This document shows, piece after piece, positions 11,232-18,920 of a DNA stretch of 64,000 nucleotides. Numbering within the stretch: position 1 is the first letter of the stretch; every line of letters starts with the position of its first letter. The stretch is from Spirosoma profusum (GTDB lineage: Bacteria > Bacteroidota > Bacteroidia > Cytophagales > Spirosomataceae), in the NCBI RefSeq assembly GCF_014699005.1, contig NZ_JACWZY010000017.1, positions 108,761-172,760 of the forward strand, in the 5' to 3' direction. Below the pieces are notes generated by a model. That model was not told where the DNA came from. It was given only the letters and a program-made list of their open reading frames with translations, and did no database searches. Both the position numbers and the translations under genes were made by a program.

Positions 11232-11996
11232 ATGAATTATACACTTACGCAGATACCCGACCGGACCCCAAAGCCGCGCCAAAGCGGCCTGACAATGGTC
11301 ATGGATAAAGGGTTGAGCCTGCGCGAAGTAGAAGATTTTTTGTCTACATCTTCTGAATACACCGACATCGTCAAATTAGGCTGGGCTACGTCCTTTGTTA
11401 CGCCAAACCTGAAAGAAAAATTAGCTATTTACCGCGAAGCAGGTATTCCGGTTTATTTCGGTGGTACGTTATTCGAAGCCTTCGTAGTCCGTAAGCAGTT
11501 TGACGAATATCGCAAATTGCTCGACCGTTATGATATGGCCTACGCCGAAGTATCGGACGGGTCTATCGATATGATTCAGGATGAAAAATGCGAGTATATC
11601 CGCACTTTAGCCACTCAGGTAACGGTCCTGTCAGAAGTAGGATCGAAGGATGAAGCCAAAATTATCCCTCCCTACAAATGGATTCAGCTCATGAAAGCCG
11701 AGCTGGAAGCTGGTGCCTGGAAAGTAATCGGCGAGGCCCGTGAGGGCGGTACCGTTGGTCTGTTTCGGTCGAGTGGCGAAGTGCGGCAAGGACTGGTCGA
11801 AGAAATTCTGACACAGGTTCCAAACGAAAGCATTCTCTGGGAAGCCCCGCAGAAAGAGCAACAGGTTTGGTTTGTTAAACTGCTTGGTGCCAACGTTAAT
11901 CTGGGCAACATTGCCCCTCATGAGGTTATACCACTGGAAACCATCCGTTTAGGTTTACGAGGTGATACGTTTACGCATTTCTTAAATAACTTCTGA
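11232..11996 (+). CDS. Phosphosulfolactate synthase (ComA) family protein
   Basis: The family makes (2R)-phospho-3-sulfolactate from phosphoenolpyruvate and sulfite, the first step toward coenzyme M in methanogens and toward sulfolactate in some bacteria. The 254 residues form a single TIM-barrel-like domain. Recognisable segments are L-T-M-V-M-D-K-G-L near residue 20, V-K-L-G-W-A-T near 46, G-I-P-V-Y-F-G-G-T near 73, and A-G-A-W-K-V-I-G-E-A-R-E near 160. The frame opens at 11154 but the ATG at 11232 is where homology starts. No methanogenic context exists, so the likely role is sulfonate metabolism (for example sulfolactate, or cysteate for sulfonolipids); this is inference. The last codon begins a 49-base inverted repeat. 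Confidence 0.85.
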   Translation: MNYTLTQIPDRTPKPRQSGLTMVMDKGLSLREVEDFLSTSSEYTDIVKLGWATSFVTPNLKEKLAIYREAGIPVYFGGTLFEAFVVRKQFDEYRKLLDRYDMAYAEVSDGSIDMIQDEKCEYIRTLATQVTVLSEVGSKDEAKIIPPYKWIQLMKAELEAGAWKVIGEAREGGTVGLFRSSGEVRQGLVEEILTQVPNESILWEAPQKEQQVWFVKLLGANVNLGNIAPHEVIPLETIRLGLRGDTFTHFLNNF

Positions 11997-12114
11997 ACCG
12001 GGATTTAGCAGATTTAAGGATTTACTGGATTTTGCTTTCATTAGATTAATACGCTTTAAAGAAGCGAAAACAAAATACAGAAAATCCCTAAATCTGCTAA
12101 ATCCCGGTTCAGAA
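11991..12114. repeat. 49-base imperfect inverted repeat after the ComA-like gene
   Basis: Arms 11991-12039 and 12066-12114 are complementary over 49 bases with about six mismatches. The outer 26 bases (containing GGATTTAGCAGATTTA) are perfect. The left arm starts at the last sense codon of the ComA-like gene. The right arm ends 8 bases before the DedA start. It is likely a transcript-end or mRNA-stabilising hairpin of a mobile-like intergenic palindrome type. Confidence 0.85.
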
Positions 12115-12122
12115 ATCTCTTT

Positions 12123-12761
12123 ATGGATCTTATCAAATCATTACTCGATTTTCTGCTTCACCTCGATCGCTATCTTGATGCGTGGGCGAATGATTACGGT
12201 GTACTGTTATACGCCATCTTATTTCTCATCGTCTTCACCGAGACGGGGCTGATCGTCATGCCGTTGCTACCCGGCGACTCGCTGCTTTTTGCCGCTGGTG
12301 CTTTGGCAGCACGTCCGACGAATGAGCTGAGTGTCTGGGTTATTATTCCTCTGCTCATCGGTGCAGCTTTGCTGGGCGATAACGTCAATTATTTTGTCGG
12401 AAAGTTTTTGGGCAATCGAATAAAAATGAGGGAAAGGATTCTCTTTTTTAAACGCGAGTATATTGCTGAAACCGAAAAGTTCTATGCCCAATACGGTGGT
12501 AGAACCGTGATTATCGCCCGATTCATTCCAATTGTGCGTACCATCGCTCCTTTCGTAGCTGGCGCCGGAAGCATGACTTACGGTACGTATATCAAGTTCT
12601 GCGTCATTGGAGCCGTACTTTGGGTAGTGAGCATTTCTTTGTTAGGTTATTTCTTCGGCAACTTCCCGATTGTTCAGAAGAATTTCGAACTGGTTGTGTT
12701 TGGTATCGTTGGTTTATCGGTGGTGCCGATTATTGTTGGCTATTTTCGGAAGCGGGCTTAA
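12123..12761 (+). CDS. DedA family integral membrane protein
   Basis: The 212 residues show the DedA/VTT (SNARE-associated) fold: several membrane segments (about 28-48, 75-95, 145-165, 175-200) and the re-entrant motifs P-L-L-P-G-D-S-L-L-F (about 47-56) and F-I-P-I-V-R-T-I-A-P-F-V-A-G (about 137-150), with the conserved Arg. Family knowledge: DedA proteins act in membrane homeostasis, and relatives flip undecaprenyl phosphate or other lipids. The shikimate dehydrogenase gene starts 19 bases downstream, so they are probably co-transcribed though not functionally linked. Confidence 0.94.
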   Translation: MDLIKSLLDFLLHLDRYLDAWANDYGVLLYAILFLIVFTETGLIVMPLLPGDSLLFAAGALAARPTNELSVWVIIPLLIGAALLGDNVNYFVGKFLGNRIKMRERILFFKREYIAETEKFYAQYGGRTVIIARFIPIVRTIAPFVAGAGSMTYGTYIKFCVIGAVLWVVSISLLGYFFGNFPIVQKNFELVVFGIVGLSVVPIIVGYFRKRA

Positions 12762-12780
12762 CTATTTGATTTTCCGCCTT

Positions 12781-13524
12781 ATGAATCGATACGGCCTTAT
12801 TGGTTATCCACTTACGCACTCATTCTCGCAGCGATATTTTACGGAGAAATTCGCTCGGGAAGGTATCCTCGATAGTCGATACGATCTGTTCGAATTGCCT
12901 GCTATTGCCGCCCTGCCCGATTTACTGAACCTGCCAAATCTGCGTGGACTGAACGTAACGATTCCTCATAAACAAAACGTTTTACCCTATCTGGACCGGC
13001 TAGACGTATCAGCCGAGAAAATTGGTGCCGTGAACGTAATAAAACTGGAAACTGATGGCTCTCGCACCGGCTATAATTCAGACTATTATGGTTTTCGTCA
13101 ATCATTGACTGACTGGCTGGATTCGCTTGGACGGCACTTATTGGGTTTGCAGGCGTTGGTGCTCGGAACAGGCGGAGCCTCGAAGGCCGTTACGGTGGCT
13201 CTTGCCGATTTAGGTATTACGTATCGGTTTGTGTCTCGAACAAAAGGGGCAAATCAATACACTTACGACGAATTAAATGACGTAGTAAATTCGTATGAAT
13301 TAATTATTAACGGTTCCCCTATAGGTACGTATCCTAAAGTAGAGGAAGCTCCTGCGCTTCCGTACGAAAAACTCTCCGAACGGCATCTGCTATACGACCT
13401 GGTTTATAACCCTTCGGAAACCCGATTTATGCAGTTTGGGCGGGCGCGCGGAGCCGCTGTTTATAACGGACTTCGCATGCTGGAACTACAGGCCGAAAAA
13501 GCCTGGGAAATCTGGCAGGCTTAA
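12781..13524 (+). CDS. aroE: Shikimate dehydrogenase
   Basis: It reduces 3-dehydroshikimate to shikimate with NADPH in chorismate synthesis. The protein has 247 residues from the ATG at 12781; the longer frame beginning at 12670 overlaps dedA and lacks homology there. Substrate motifs are H-S-F-S (about 14-17) and N-V-T-I-P-H-K (about 57-63, with the catalytic Lys). The catalytic Asp lies in Y-N-S-D-Y-Y-G (about 96-102; the usual Thr of N-T-D is Ser). The dinucleotide loop is G-T-G-G-A-S-K (about 126-132). The length is normal for Bacteroidota AroE. Confidence 0.95.
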   Translation: MNRYGLIGYPLTHSFSQRYFTEKFAREGILDSRYDLFELPAIAALPDLLNLPNLRGLNVTIPHKQNVLPYLDRLDVSAEKIGAVNVIKLETDGSRTGYNSDYYGFRQSLTDWLDSLGRHLLGLQALVLGTGGASKAVTVALADLGITYRFVSRTKGANQYTYDELNDVVNSYELIINGSPIGTYPKVEEAPALPYEKLSERHLLYDLVYNPSETRFMQFGRARGAAVYNGLRMLELQAEKAWEIWQA

Positions 13525-13528
13525 ACTG

Positions 13529-14305
13529 TCAATCCACACAAATGTCCGGCATTCGCTTTTCGTCCATCACAAAAACATTGAAATCGACTTGCCCACGAAT
13601 GCCTTGTACCCAGCCGCGCTGATTATGTTGCCAGAGGTAAAGCTGGTCGGCATTGTAGCTGCCAAGGTGTTTTGTAGAATAATCAGCAATCCAGAGCGGA
13701 TATTCATCCAGGTTCCCTTTAACGTAGCGACGATAGAGGTTTCCGTTTGTGTAGATAATCGGGCGTGTTCCATAATGATCCTCTACCGTTTTGAGCCATA
13801 GCCGTAGTCCATTGACGATGGTCTCGTCAGTCTGCCCATTAATAACTTCAAAATCAACCACTGGCGCAAAATCGCCCTCGCTGAGCGTTACGTTCCGAAT
13901 AAAATTTTGGGCCTGTTTAAGTGGGTCGCGGGTGGGATGATAGAAGTGATAAGCCCCACAACGTAGCATTGTTTTTTTCGCTTCCTGCCAGTTTTTGCGA
14001 AACTGTTTGTCAGTCAACGTAGCGCCTTCGGTGGCTTTGATGAATACGAACTGAAGCCGAATCCCGTCGGCTTCCATTTGTCGGACGCGCGTCCAATCGA
14101 TTCGGGCATTATGCCGTGATACGTCGATGCCATGAATGGCGTAACGCATGGGTAGCCGAATGCCAAAGCCTTCCACAAATTGCCAGTGCAGCTCGTTGGG
14201 ACGACGCAACCGAACAACCCAGAATCCAATCAGGAAAAGAAGTACTGCCGCAATCAAAAAACCATATCTACGAGAAATGATTTTGACTAAAACGCGGAAT
14301 TTCAT
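13529..14305 (-). CDS. Membrane-anchored GH25 family lysozyme
   Basis: A glycoside hydrolase family 25 muramidase. One N-terminal membrane segment (about residues 14-30) anchors the enzyme facing the periplasm. The GH25 barrel follows with I-H-G-I-D-V-S-R-H (about 57-65), F-I-K-A-T-E-G, A-Y-H-F-Y, the catalytic D-F-E (about 145-147) and Y-T-N-G-N. These are the conserved residues of family 25, which cleaves beta-1,4 bonds between N-acetylmuramic acid and N-acetylglucosamine. It is convergent with aroE, with only 4 bases between the stops. A TATTTTTG box on the minus strand (14327-14334) lies just upstream of the ATG and may be its -7 element. Confidence 0.93.
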   Translation of the reverse strand: MKFRVLVKIISRRYGFLIAAVLLFLIGFWVVRLRRPNELHWQFVEGFGIRLPMRYAIHGIDVSRHNARIDWTRVRQMEADGIRLQFVFIKATEGATLTDKQFRKNWQEAKKTMLRCGAYHFYHPTRDPLKQAQNFIRNVTLSEGDFAPVVDFEVINGQTDETIVNGLRLWLKTVEDHYGTRPIIYTNGNLYRRYVKGNLDEYPLWIADYSTKHLGSYNADQLYLWQHNQRGWVQGIRGQVDFNVFVMDEKRMPDICVD

Positions 14306-14326
14306 GCAGAAATCAAATTGTTAGGT

Positions 14327-14334
14327 CAAAAATA
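14327..14334 (-). promoter_or_regulatory. Candidate -7 box of the GH25 gene
   Basis: TATTTTTG on the minus strand, 22 bases before the ATG, fits TAnnTTTG. The nearest TTTG upstream is only 12 bases away rather than 17-23, so support is partial. Confidence 0.35.
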
Positions 14335-14385
14335 ACGTATTACGCCCAAACGTACTACGTAGCAGCGATACCATTAATCACAAAA

Positions 14386-14409
14386 AAGCCCTCCATGTAA
14401 TTGGAAGGC
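14386..14409 (-). terminator. Terminator after the small membrane protein gene
   Basis: On the minus strand AGCCTTCCA pairs with TGGAGGGCT (one G-U pair) around a 6-base loop, followed by a run of six T. Confidence 0.8.
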
Positions 14410-14435
14410 TCCCAAAGAATAATGATCTGTAAAAG

Positions 14436-14681
14436 TTAATCGTGACCTTCCAGCTTAACTAATTTGTTATAAAGCCCAAGCAGCAAAAAAGGAGCTGCCC
14501 ACTGCCCAACAAATAAACTTCGATTGCGGTGGCCGGTAGCCTGTAATACTAATGAAGCAGCCATCGATCCTAATGAAGCCCACAGAAATATATCGGAAGG
14601 CAGTTTAGCGGTTTGTTCTTCGATTGCCGTTGCCACTGGCCCTTCTTTGTGTTCAGGATTGCTATTCTTGTCCTTTGCCAT
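14436..14681 (-). CDS. Small membrane protein, conserved type of unknown function
   Basis: 81 residues with a polar N-terminus (M-A-K-D-K-N-S-N) and two hydrophobic segments (about 32-48 and 56-72). The charged linker contains H-R-N-R-S. It has its own terminator downstream and follows the peroxiredoxin gene on the same strand after another terminator. The function is unknown. The balanced length, proper ATG and bounding terminators support a real gene. Confidence 0.68.
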   Translation of the reverse strand: MAKDKNSNPEHKEGPVATAIEEQTAKLPSDIFLWASLGSMAASLVLQATGHRNRSLFVGQWAAPFLLLGLYNKLVKLEGHD

Positions 14682-14747
14682 AATGTTGAGTTGGTTAAAT
14701 ATTTCTGAAACAAGTAACGGACTGTTAAATCAAAAGGTTTTAAGCAT

Positions 14748-14794
14748 TGAGGGTACGGATTCCTCTACGCTAACGTAGTGAATCCGTACCCTCA
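14748..14794 (-). terminator. Hairpin terminator after the peroxiredoxin gene
   Basis: Arms of 14 bases (14748-14761 and 14781-14794) pair perfectly, with a further CTACG/CGTAG stem inside. It lies 18 bases after the stop of the minus-strand gene. The T-run is weak. Confidence 0.72.
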
Positions 14795-14812
14795 TCAATT
14801 AAGTTAAATTTC

Positions 14813-15448
14813 TTATTTGTTAGGCTGTGGCGTAGTCCGCAAATATGGTTTTACAAACGTAACGCCTTTGGGATATTTCGCTTCGAGTTGGTCGTTGGTA
14901 ACGGCGGGGGTTACAATAACGTCCTCCCCATCCTGCCAATCGGCGGGGGTAGCTACCTGATAGTTAGCTGTCAGTTGCAGCGAATCGATAACACGTAGCA
15001 ACTCATTGAAGTTACGCCCCGTTGAAGCCGGATACGTTAACGTCAATTTGATTTTTTTGTCAGGCCCGATCACAAATACAGAACGTACCGTTGTTTTTTC
15101 GCTGGCATTCGGGTGAATCATATCATAAAGTTCGGCTACTTTACGATCTTGGTCAGCGATAAGAGGGAAGTTCACTTCAGAACCCGTTACGTCTTTAATA
15201 TCAGGCGTCCAGCGATTGTGCGAATCCAGATCATCGACCGATACAGCAATCACCTTTACGTTACGTTTACCAAACTCATCTTTCAACAGGGCCGTTTTAC
15301 CCAGTTCAGTGGTACAGACGGGCGTAAAGTCGGCAGGGTGCGAGAAAAGCATGCCCCATGAATCGCCAAGCCATTCATGAAAACGGAGGTGTCCCTGGGT
15401 TGTATCGGCCTCAAAGTCAGGCGCAATATCTCCTAATCGAAGTGACAT
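14813..15448 (-). CDS. Peroxiredoxin, Prx6/1-Cys type
   Basis: The 211 residues fit the Prx6 subfamily. The peroxidatic centre H-P-A-D-F-T-P-V-C-T-T-E (about residues 37-48) holds the active Cys. The long C-terminal dimerisation arm (about 165-205, with D-W-Q-D-G-E-D-V and P-K-G-V-T) is characteristic of this subfamily. It reduces hydrogen peroxide and organic peroxides in the cytoplasm. No resolving partner is encoded next to it. It is a single gene bounded by hairpins. Confidence 0.95.
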   Translation of the reverse strand: MSLRLGDIAPDFEADTTQGHLRFHEWLGDSWGMLFSHPADFTPVCTTELGKTALLKDEFGKRNVKVIAVSVDDLDSHNRWTPDIKDVTGSEVNFPLIADQDRKVAELYDMIHPNASEKTTVRSVFVIGPDKKIKLTLTYPASTGRNFNELLRVIDSLQLTANYQVATPADWQDGEDVIVTPAVTNDQLEAKYPKGVTFVKPYLRTTPQPNK

Positions 15449-15507
15449 AATGAACGTGGTTTTAGTTAATAAACTCTATCTAGTTAATATAGAATTCTGT
15501 AAATGGA

Positions 15508-15528
15508 AAACCGGCTTTACGCCGGTTT
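15508..15528 (-). terminator. Short hairpin after the NarL-type operon
   Basis: AAACCGGC and its complement enclose a 5-base loop, located downstream of the response regulator stop on the minus strand. No long T-run follows, so it is only a possible terminator. Confidence 0.45.
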
Positions 15529-15593
15529 GTTTTCCAAACTTAAAAAACACTTTGCGAGTTCACAATTTTTCTGATTTTACGTACGCGCAGCTT

Positions 15594-16268
15594 TCAGATA
15601 AGCTTGTCCTCAACAGCCATTCGAACCAGTTCGGCTGCATTACGTACCTGTAAACGGCGCATCATATTAGCCCGGTGATTATCGACAGTCCGGACGCTAA
15701 GTTGTAGTTTCTCCGCAATTTCCCGACTGCTCATACCATCAACCAGAAACTGTAGAATTTCTTTTTCCTTGTTCGAGAGTTTCGACTGACGTTCGCTACG
15801 TCCGTGCCGATCGCCTTTTTTGAGTTGCTGCATATAGCCGCTCAAAATGATCGACGCAACGGGCGAGCTATAATATTTCTCGCCGGCGGCAATGGTTCGA
15901 ATAGCTTTAATCATTTCATCCGACGACGAATCTTTCAGAATATACCCGTACGCGCCCGCTTCCACCGACCGAAGGATATAATCTTCATTGTTATGCATGG
16001 ACAGCATCAAAACCCGTACGTTTTTATATAACCGACTTACAATCTGTGTAGTCTGAATACCAGACATACCGGGCAGCGAAATATCCATCAGAATCAGGTC
16101 GGGCATTTGATCGCCTTTTTGCTGATGCGCCTTTAATTTATCCAGGGCTTCCTCTCCATCATTCGCTTCATCCACAATCTCGAGCCCATCGGCCTGTTCC
16201 AGCAAAAGTCGAATGCCATCGCGAACAATGGAGTGGTCGTCCACCAGCATTAATTTAATAGGTGTCAT
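15594..16268 (-). CDS. NarL/FixJ-family response regulator
   Basis: The 224 residues comprise a receiver domain (1-125; phospho-acceptor Asp in L-I-L-M-D-I-S-L-P-G at about residue 60, Lys in Y-I-L-K-D near 112) and a LuxR-type helix-turn-helix (about 160-220; S-S-R-E-I-A-E-K-L and S-V-R-T-V-D-N-H). Its start overlaps the end of the upstream kinase gene by 14 bases. That indicates translational coupling and a cognate pair. The target promoters are unknown. Confidence 0.95.
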   Translation of the reverse strand: MTPIKLMLVDDHSIVRDGIRLLLEQADGLEIVDEANDGEEALDKLKAHQQKGDQMPDLILMDISLPGMSGIQTTQIVSRLYKNVRVLMLSMHNNEDYILRSVEAGAYGYILKDSSSDEMIKAIRTIAAGEKYYSSPVASIILSGYMQQLKKGDRHGRSERQSKLSNKEKEILQFLVDGMSSREIAEKLQLSVRTVDNHRANMMRRLQVRNAAELVRMAVEDKLI

Positions 16269-17832
16269 GGGGTTGCAGATGCGTTTGATAAGGGATAACG
16301 ACCTGAATTTTGGTACCTTTTCCCAATGTAGAATTAATTTTAAATTTACCGTTCAGCAGCTTTATTCGCTCCTGTATATTATGTAAACCCTGCGAAGGCG
16401 GGCGGAGTTCGCCATTCGACGTATTATCATTACTCGTATCCAGCGGAGATTTTCTTAACTCATTATCCTGCTTGTTTCGTGATATCCGAAACCCACGCCC
16501 ATCATCACTCACCTGCAATTGAAGCGTTTTGCCCCGCTCCATCAGCTCGATCTGAATAGTCGAAGGATTGGCGTGTTTCACTGCGTTACTGACGGCTTCC
16601 TGTGTGACACGATAGAGCATAATCTCTACGTTTTTATCGAGACGAGGCATGGCAGGGGTCAGGTTCGTCTCAAACGTAACACTGATACGTTCGTTACGAT
16701 CATGTTCGGCCAGCATTTTTATAGCCGGTACAATGCCGAAATCGCTTAATACGGTCGGCATCAGGTTATTCGAAATAGTACGTGTTTCCTGAATGGTCTG
16801 CGTGACCAGACTCTTGAGCGTTTTCAGGTTTTTGGCGTGCGGTATCATTCCATTCTCGTCGGTAGACGTAGTACGGACAATACTGGCTTCCAAACCCTCT
16901 AGTTGAAGTTTGATGGCTGTGAGCATTTGTCCCAATCCGTCGTGCAACTCCCGCGACATCCGTTTTCGTTCTTCCTCTTGTCCGGCAATCAAATACGACG
17001 TCCTTAGTTTTTGTTCATCAATCTGCTGCTCATACTGCTGTTTGGTAGCTTCAAACAGTTTCTGCCTCGTTTCTTTTAGACTTCGGTTGGCACTCACCAG
17101 TTTTTTGTTGGCTGCCGCCGTCTGACTTTCCGCTTCGACCAACTGCGCAAATGTTTGCTTAAGTTTCTGAGCCGCTGGTCGGAACACCAACCAGCCAAAA
17201 CCGACTAAAACAATAACCGTAAATATATATAGATACAATTCGATCGATTGTAGCTGGCTCAATTTGGCGCGCATTTCGCCCGTGTACTCTCGAACTATAC
17301 CATCTATTTTCTCCAGAAACGGTTTTTCGTTGGCCAGCATCAGCCGAAGACTTGCCTGCACATCGGGCTGACGCACTTCGTCGAAATGTTTAAGACGCAT
17401 CAAACGGTCGGCACTCTGGCGAAATGCATCGAAATGCGGCCGAATTCCTTCGTAAAGTTTTTGTACTTTTTCAGAATTTGTAATTTGTACGTTATACTCG
17501 GTAACACGTCCCTCTCGGCTTTGTAAATGATAGCGTTCAAAAACTGGAAATAAGGCTTTTAGTTCTGCTACGTTCTCGCCAAAACTAGCCTGCTCACTGG
17601 CGTCAGTAACTTGAAGTGCCTGTTTTACAATCTGTTGACTCTGATGGCGTTGTAAGGCCGTATATCGGATTACCCACAGTTCATCCTGCACAGCCCGAAT
17701 CCGCCATTGCGTAAGCAGTTGCCCAGCCGTCAGCAGAATGGCCAGAATAATCAGTAGAGTCATGTAGAGCTTGGTAAATCGAACGGGAATTACCGAGCCA
17801 TCATTTGTGTTATGAGTATGTAAGTCAGACAC
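16255..17832 (-). CDS. NarX/DegS-type sensor histidine kinase
   Basis: 525 residues. A first membrane helix (about 22-42) and a second (about 198-215) flank a helical periplasmic sensor domain of about 150 residues, the four-helix-bundle type seen in NarX-like sensors. A cytoplasmic coiled coil (about 225-285) follows, then HisKA_3 with R-E-L-H-D-G-L-G (phospho-accepting His) and an HATPase_c domain with E-A-V-S-N-A-V-K-H and D-D-G-R-G-F. The start codon is GTG at 17832. The partner regulator overlaps its 3' end. The stimulus is unknown. Confidence 0.94.
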   Translation of the reverse strand: MSDLHTHNTNDGSVIPVRFTKLYMTLLIILAILLTAGQLLTQWRIRAVQDELWVIRYTALQRHQSQQIVKQALQVTDASEQASFGENVAELKALFPVFERYHLQSREGRVTEYNVQITNSEKVQKLYEGIRPHFDAFRQSADRLMRLKHFDEVRQPDVQASLRLMLANEKPFLEKIDGIVREYTGEMRAKLSQLQSIELYLYIFTVIVLVGFGWLVFRPAAQKLKQTFAQLVEAESQTAAANKKLVSANRSLKETRQKLFEATKQQYEQQIDEQKLRTSYLIAGQEEERKRMSRELHDGLGQMLTAIKLQLEGLEASIVRTTSTDENGMIPHAKNLKTLKSLVTQTIQETRTISNNLMPTVLSDFGIVPAIKMLAEHDRNERISVTFETNLTPAMPRLDKNVEIMLYRVTQEAVSNAVKHANPSTIQIELMERGKTLQLQVSDDGRGFRISRNKQDNELRKSPLDTSNDNTSNGELRPPSQGLHNIQERIKLLNGKFKINSTLGKGTKIQVVIPYQTHLQPHDTY

Positions 17833-17925
17833 GGGCCGCGTGGTCGGGGCAACAAAATGAGTTAGTAAAAGTAATCTTTTTTGTAGTTTTACCTTTATTT
17901 CTGATCGTCAAAGTATTCCAGCATC

Positions 17926-18414
17926 ATGAATCGTATACTGATTGCTTTCTCACTTGTGTTGCTCATCGCTGCAACTGCGTTTCGTCCGGTGGTTCCACCC
18001 GGCAAGCCAACTCCTCCTGTTTCGGCTGCCGAGCCGGTGAAACTCTCCTGGGAAACGCTACGTGATGTTACCTTCAAGAAAAAATGGTATGCCGAAGAAT
18101 CGGTATACATGCTTTATCCGACGTTCGGGCCAAGTATTCAGAAACTGAACGGTAAAACTGTAGAGCTGACTGGCTACGTACTACCCGTTGATCTTGAGTC
18201 GAATATATATGTACTGTCGGCCTTCCCATACAGCGCCTGCTTCTTCTGTGGTGGTGCCGGACCTGAATCAGTGGTGTCGCTGAAGTTTAAGAAGTCGGAC
18301 AAGAAATTTAAGACTGACGAACGTCGTACGTTTCACGGTACGTTAAAACTTAACGCCGACAATATTTACGAACTCAACTATATTCTGGCCGACGCCGAGA
18401 TGGTTGCTCAGTAA
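17926..18414 (+). CDS. Small secreted protein resembling DUF3299
   Basis: 162 residues with a signal peptide (I-A-F-S-L-V-L-L-I-A-A-T-A). The core has W-E-T-L (about 46), L-N-G-K-T-V-E-L-T-G-Y-V-L-P (about 75-88) and a conserved-looking A-C-F-F-C-G-G-A-G-P-E (about 105-115). The layout of a GxxxP segment followed by a Cys segment resembles DUF3299 proteins, which accompany putative metal-dependent envelope systems. The two cysteines and nearby residues could bind a metal; that is inference. It is divergent from the NarX-type kinase across about 93 bases and ends at a strong terminator. Confidence 0.75.
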   Translation: MNRILIAFSLVLLIAATAFRPVVPPGKPTPPVSAAEPVKLSWETLRDVTFKKKWYAEESVYMLYPTFGPSIQKLNGKTVELTGYVLPVDLESNIYVLSAFPYSACFFCGGAGPESVVSLKFKKSDKKFKTDERRTFHGTLKLNADNIYELNYILADAEMVAQ

Positions 18415-18450
18415 TATTTATCGAATTTCCTTCCTGTTAACTCAGGGATA

Positions 18451-18487
18451 AAGTGCTCTCAGATTATCTGAGAGCACTTTTTTTTAC
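18451..18487 (+). terminator. Strong rho-independent terminator
   Basis: A 12-base perfect stem (AAGTGCTCTCAG and its complement) with a 5-base loop is followed by a run of T residues, 36 bases after the stop of the small secreted-protein gene. Confidence 0.93.
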
Positions 18488-18841
18488 ATAAAATATAAAA
18501 TTTCAATTAAATCAAGAACTAAGTAAATCTATTTATAGAGAATAGGGGTATATACTGTCAATTCTACCAAATAACAAACTCCTGCCCAGTATATGAAGAT
18601 AAACGTACCTTATTGTTTAGTACTCCCGACGTCTTCCTGATAAAACGTCAACATCTGCGATTAACAGCCTCTCCTTTTAATATCATTTAACTAGTTATCA
18701 GACAACTAGGAAAATGAAACATCAGTGGAGGTTATGCTATGTGGCGCCCGCTTTCAGCTCCATAGGTAGTTTTTAGCCTGATTTTTTTGCTGCTTACGAT
18801 TTATTATCACTTCGAAAAGGGTGTATGCTACTACTATGACT

Positions 18842-18861
18842 ATTAGGTAAAATTACCTAAT
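18842..18861. promoter_or_regulatory. Operator-like palindrome upstream of the DUF4331 genes
   Basis: ATTAGGTAA is followed after two bases by its exact complement TTACCTAAT. A 20-base dyad of this size suits a dimeric transcription factor. It lies 59 bases before the ATG at 18921. The regulator is unknown. Confidence 0.55.
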
Positions 18862-18920
18862 CATCTGTAAATCCCCGATTACTTACGTTTTACTATTTCA
18901 CGTTTAATTCTCTAAAATCC

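Larger units (their letters stand above)
18415..18920. other. 506-base gap with terminator and operator-like palindrome
   Basis: No supported gene is present. It holds the terminator of the preceding gene and, 60 bases before the first DUF4331 start, a perfect 9-base-arm palindrome (18842-18861). This stretch is the likely control region of the DUF4331 module. Confidence 0.65.
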
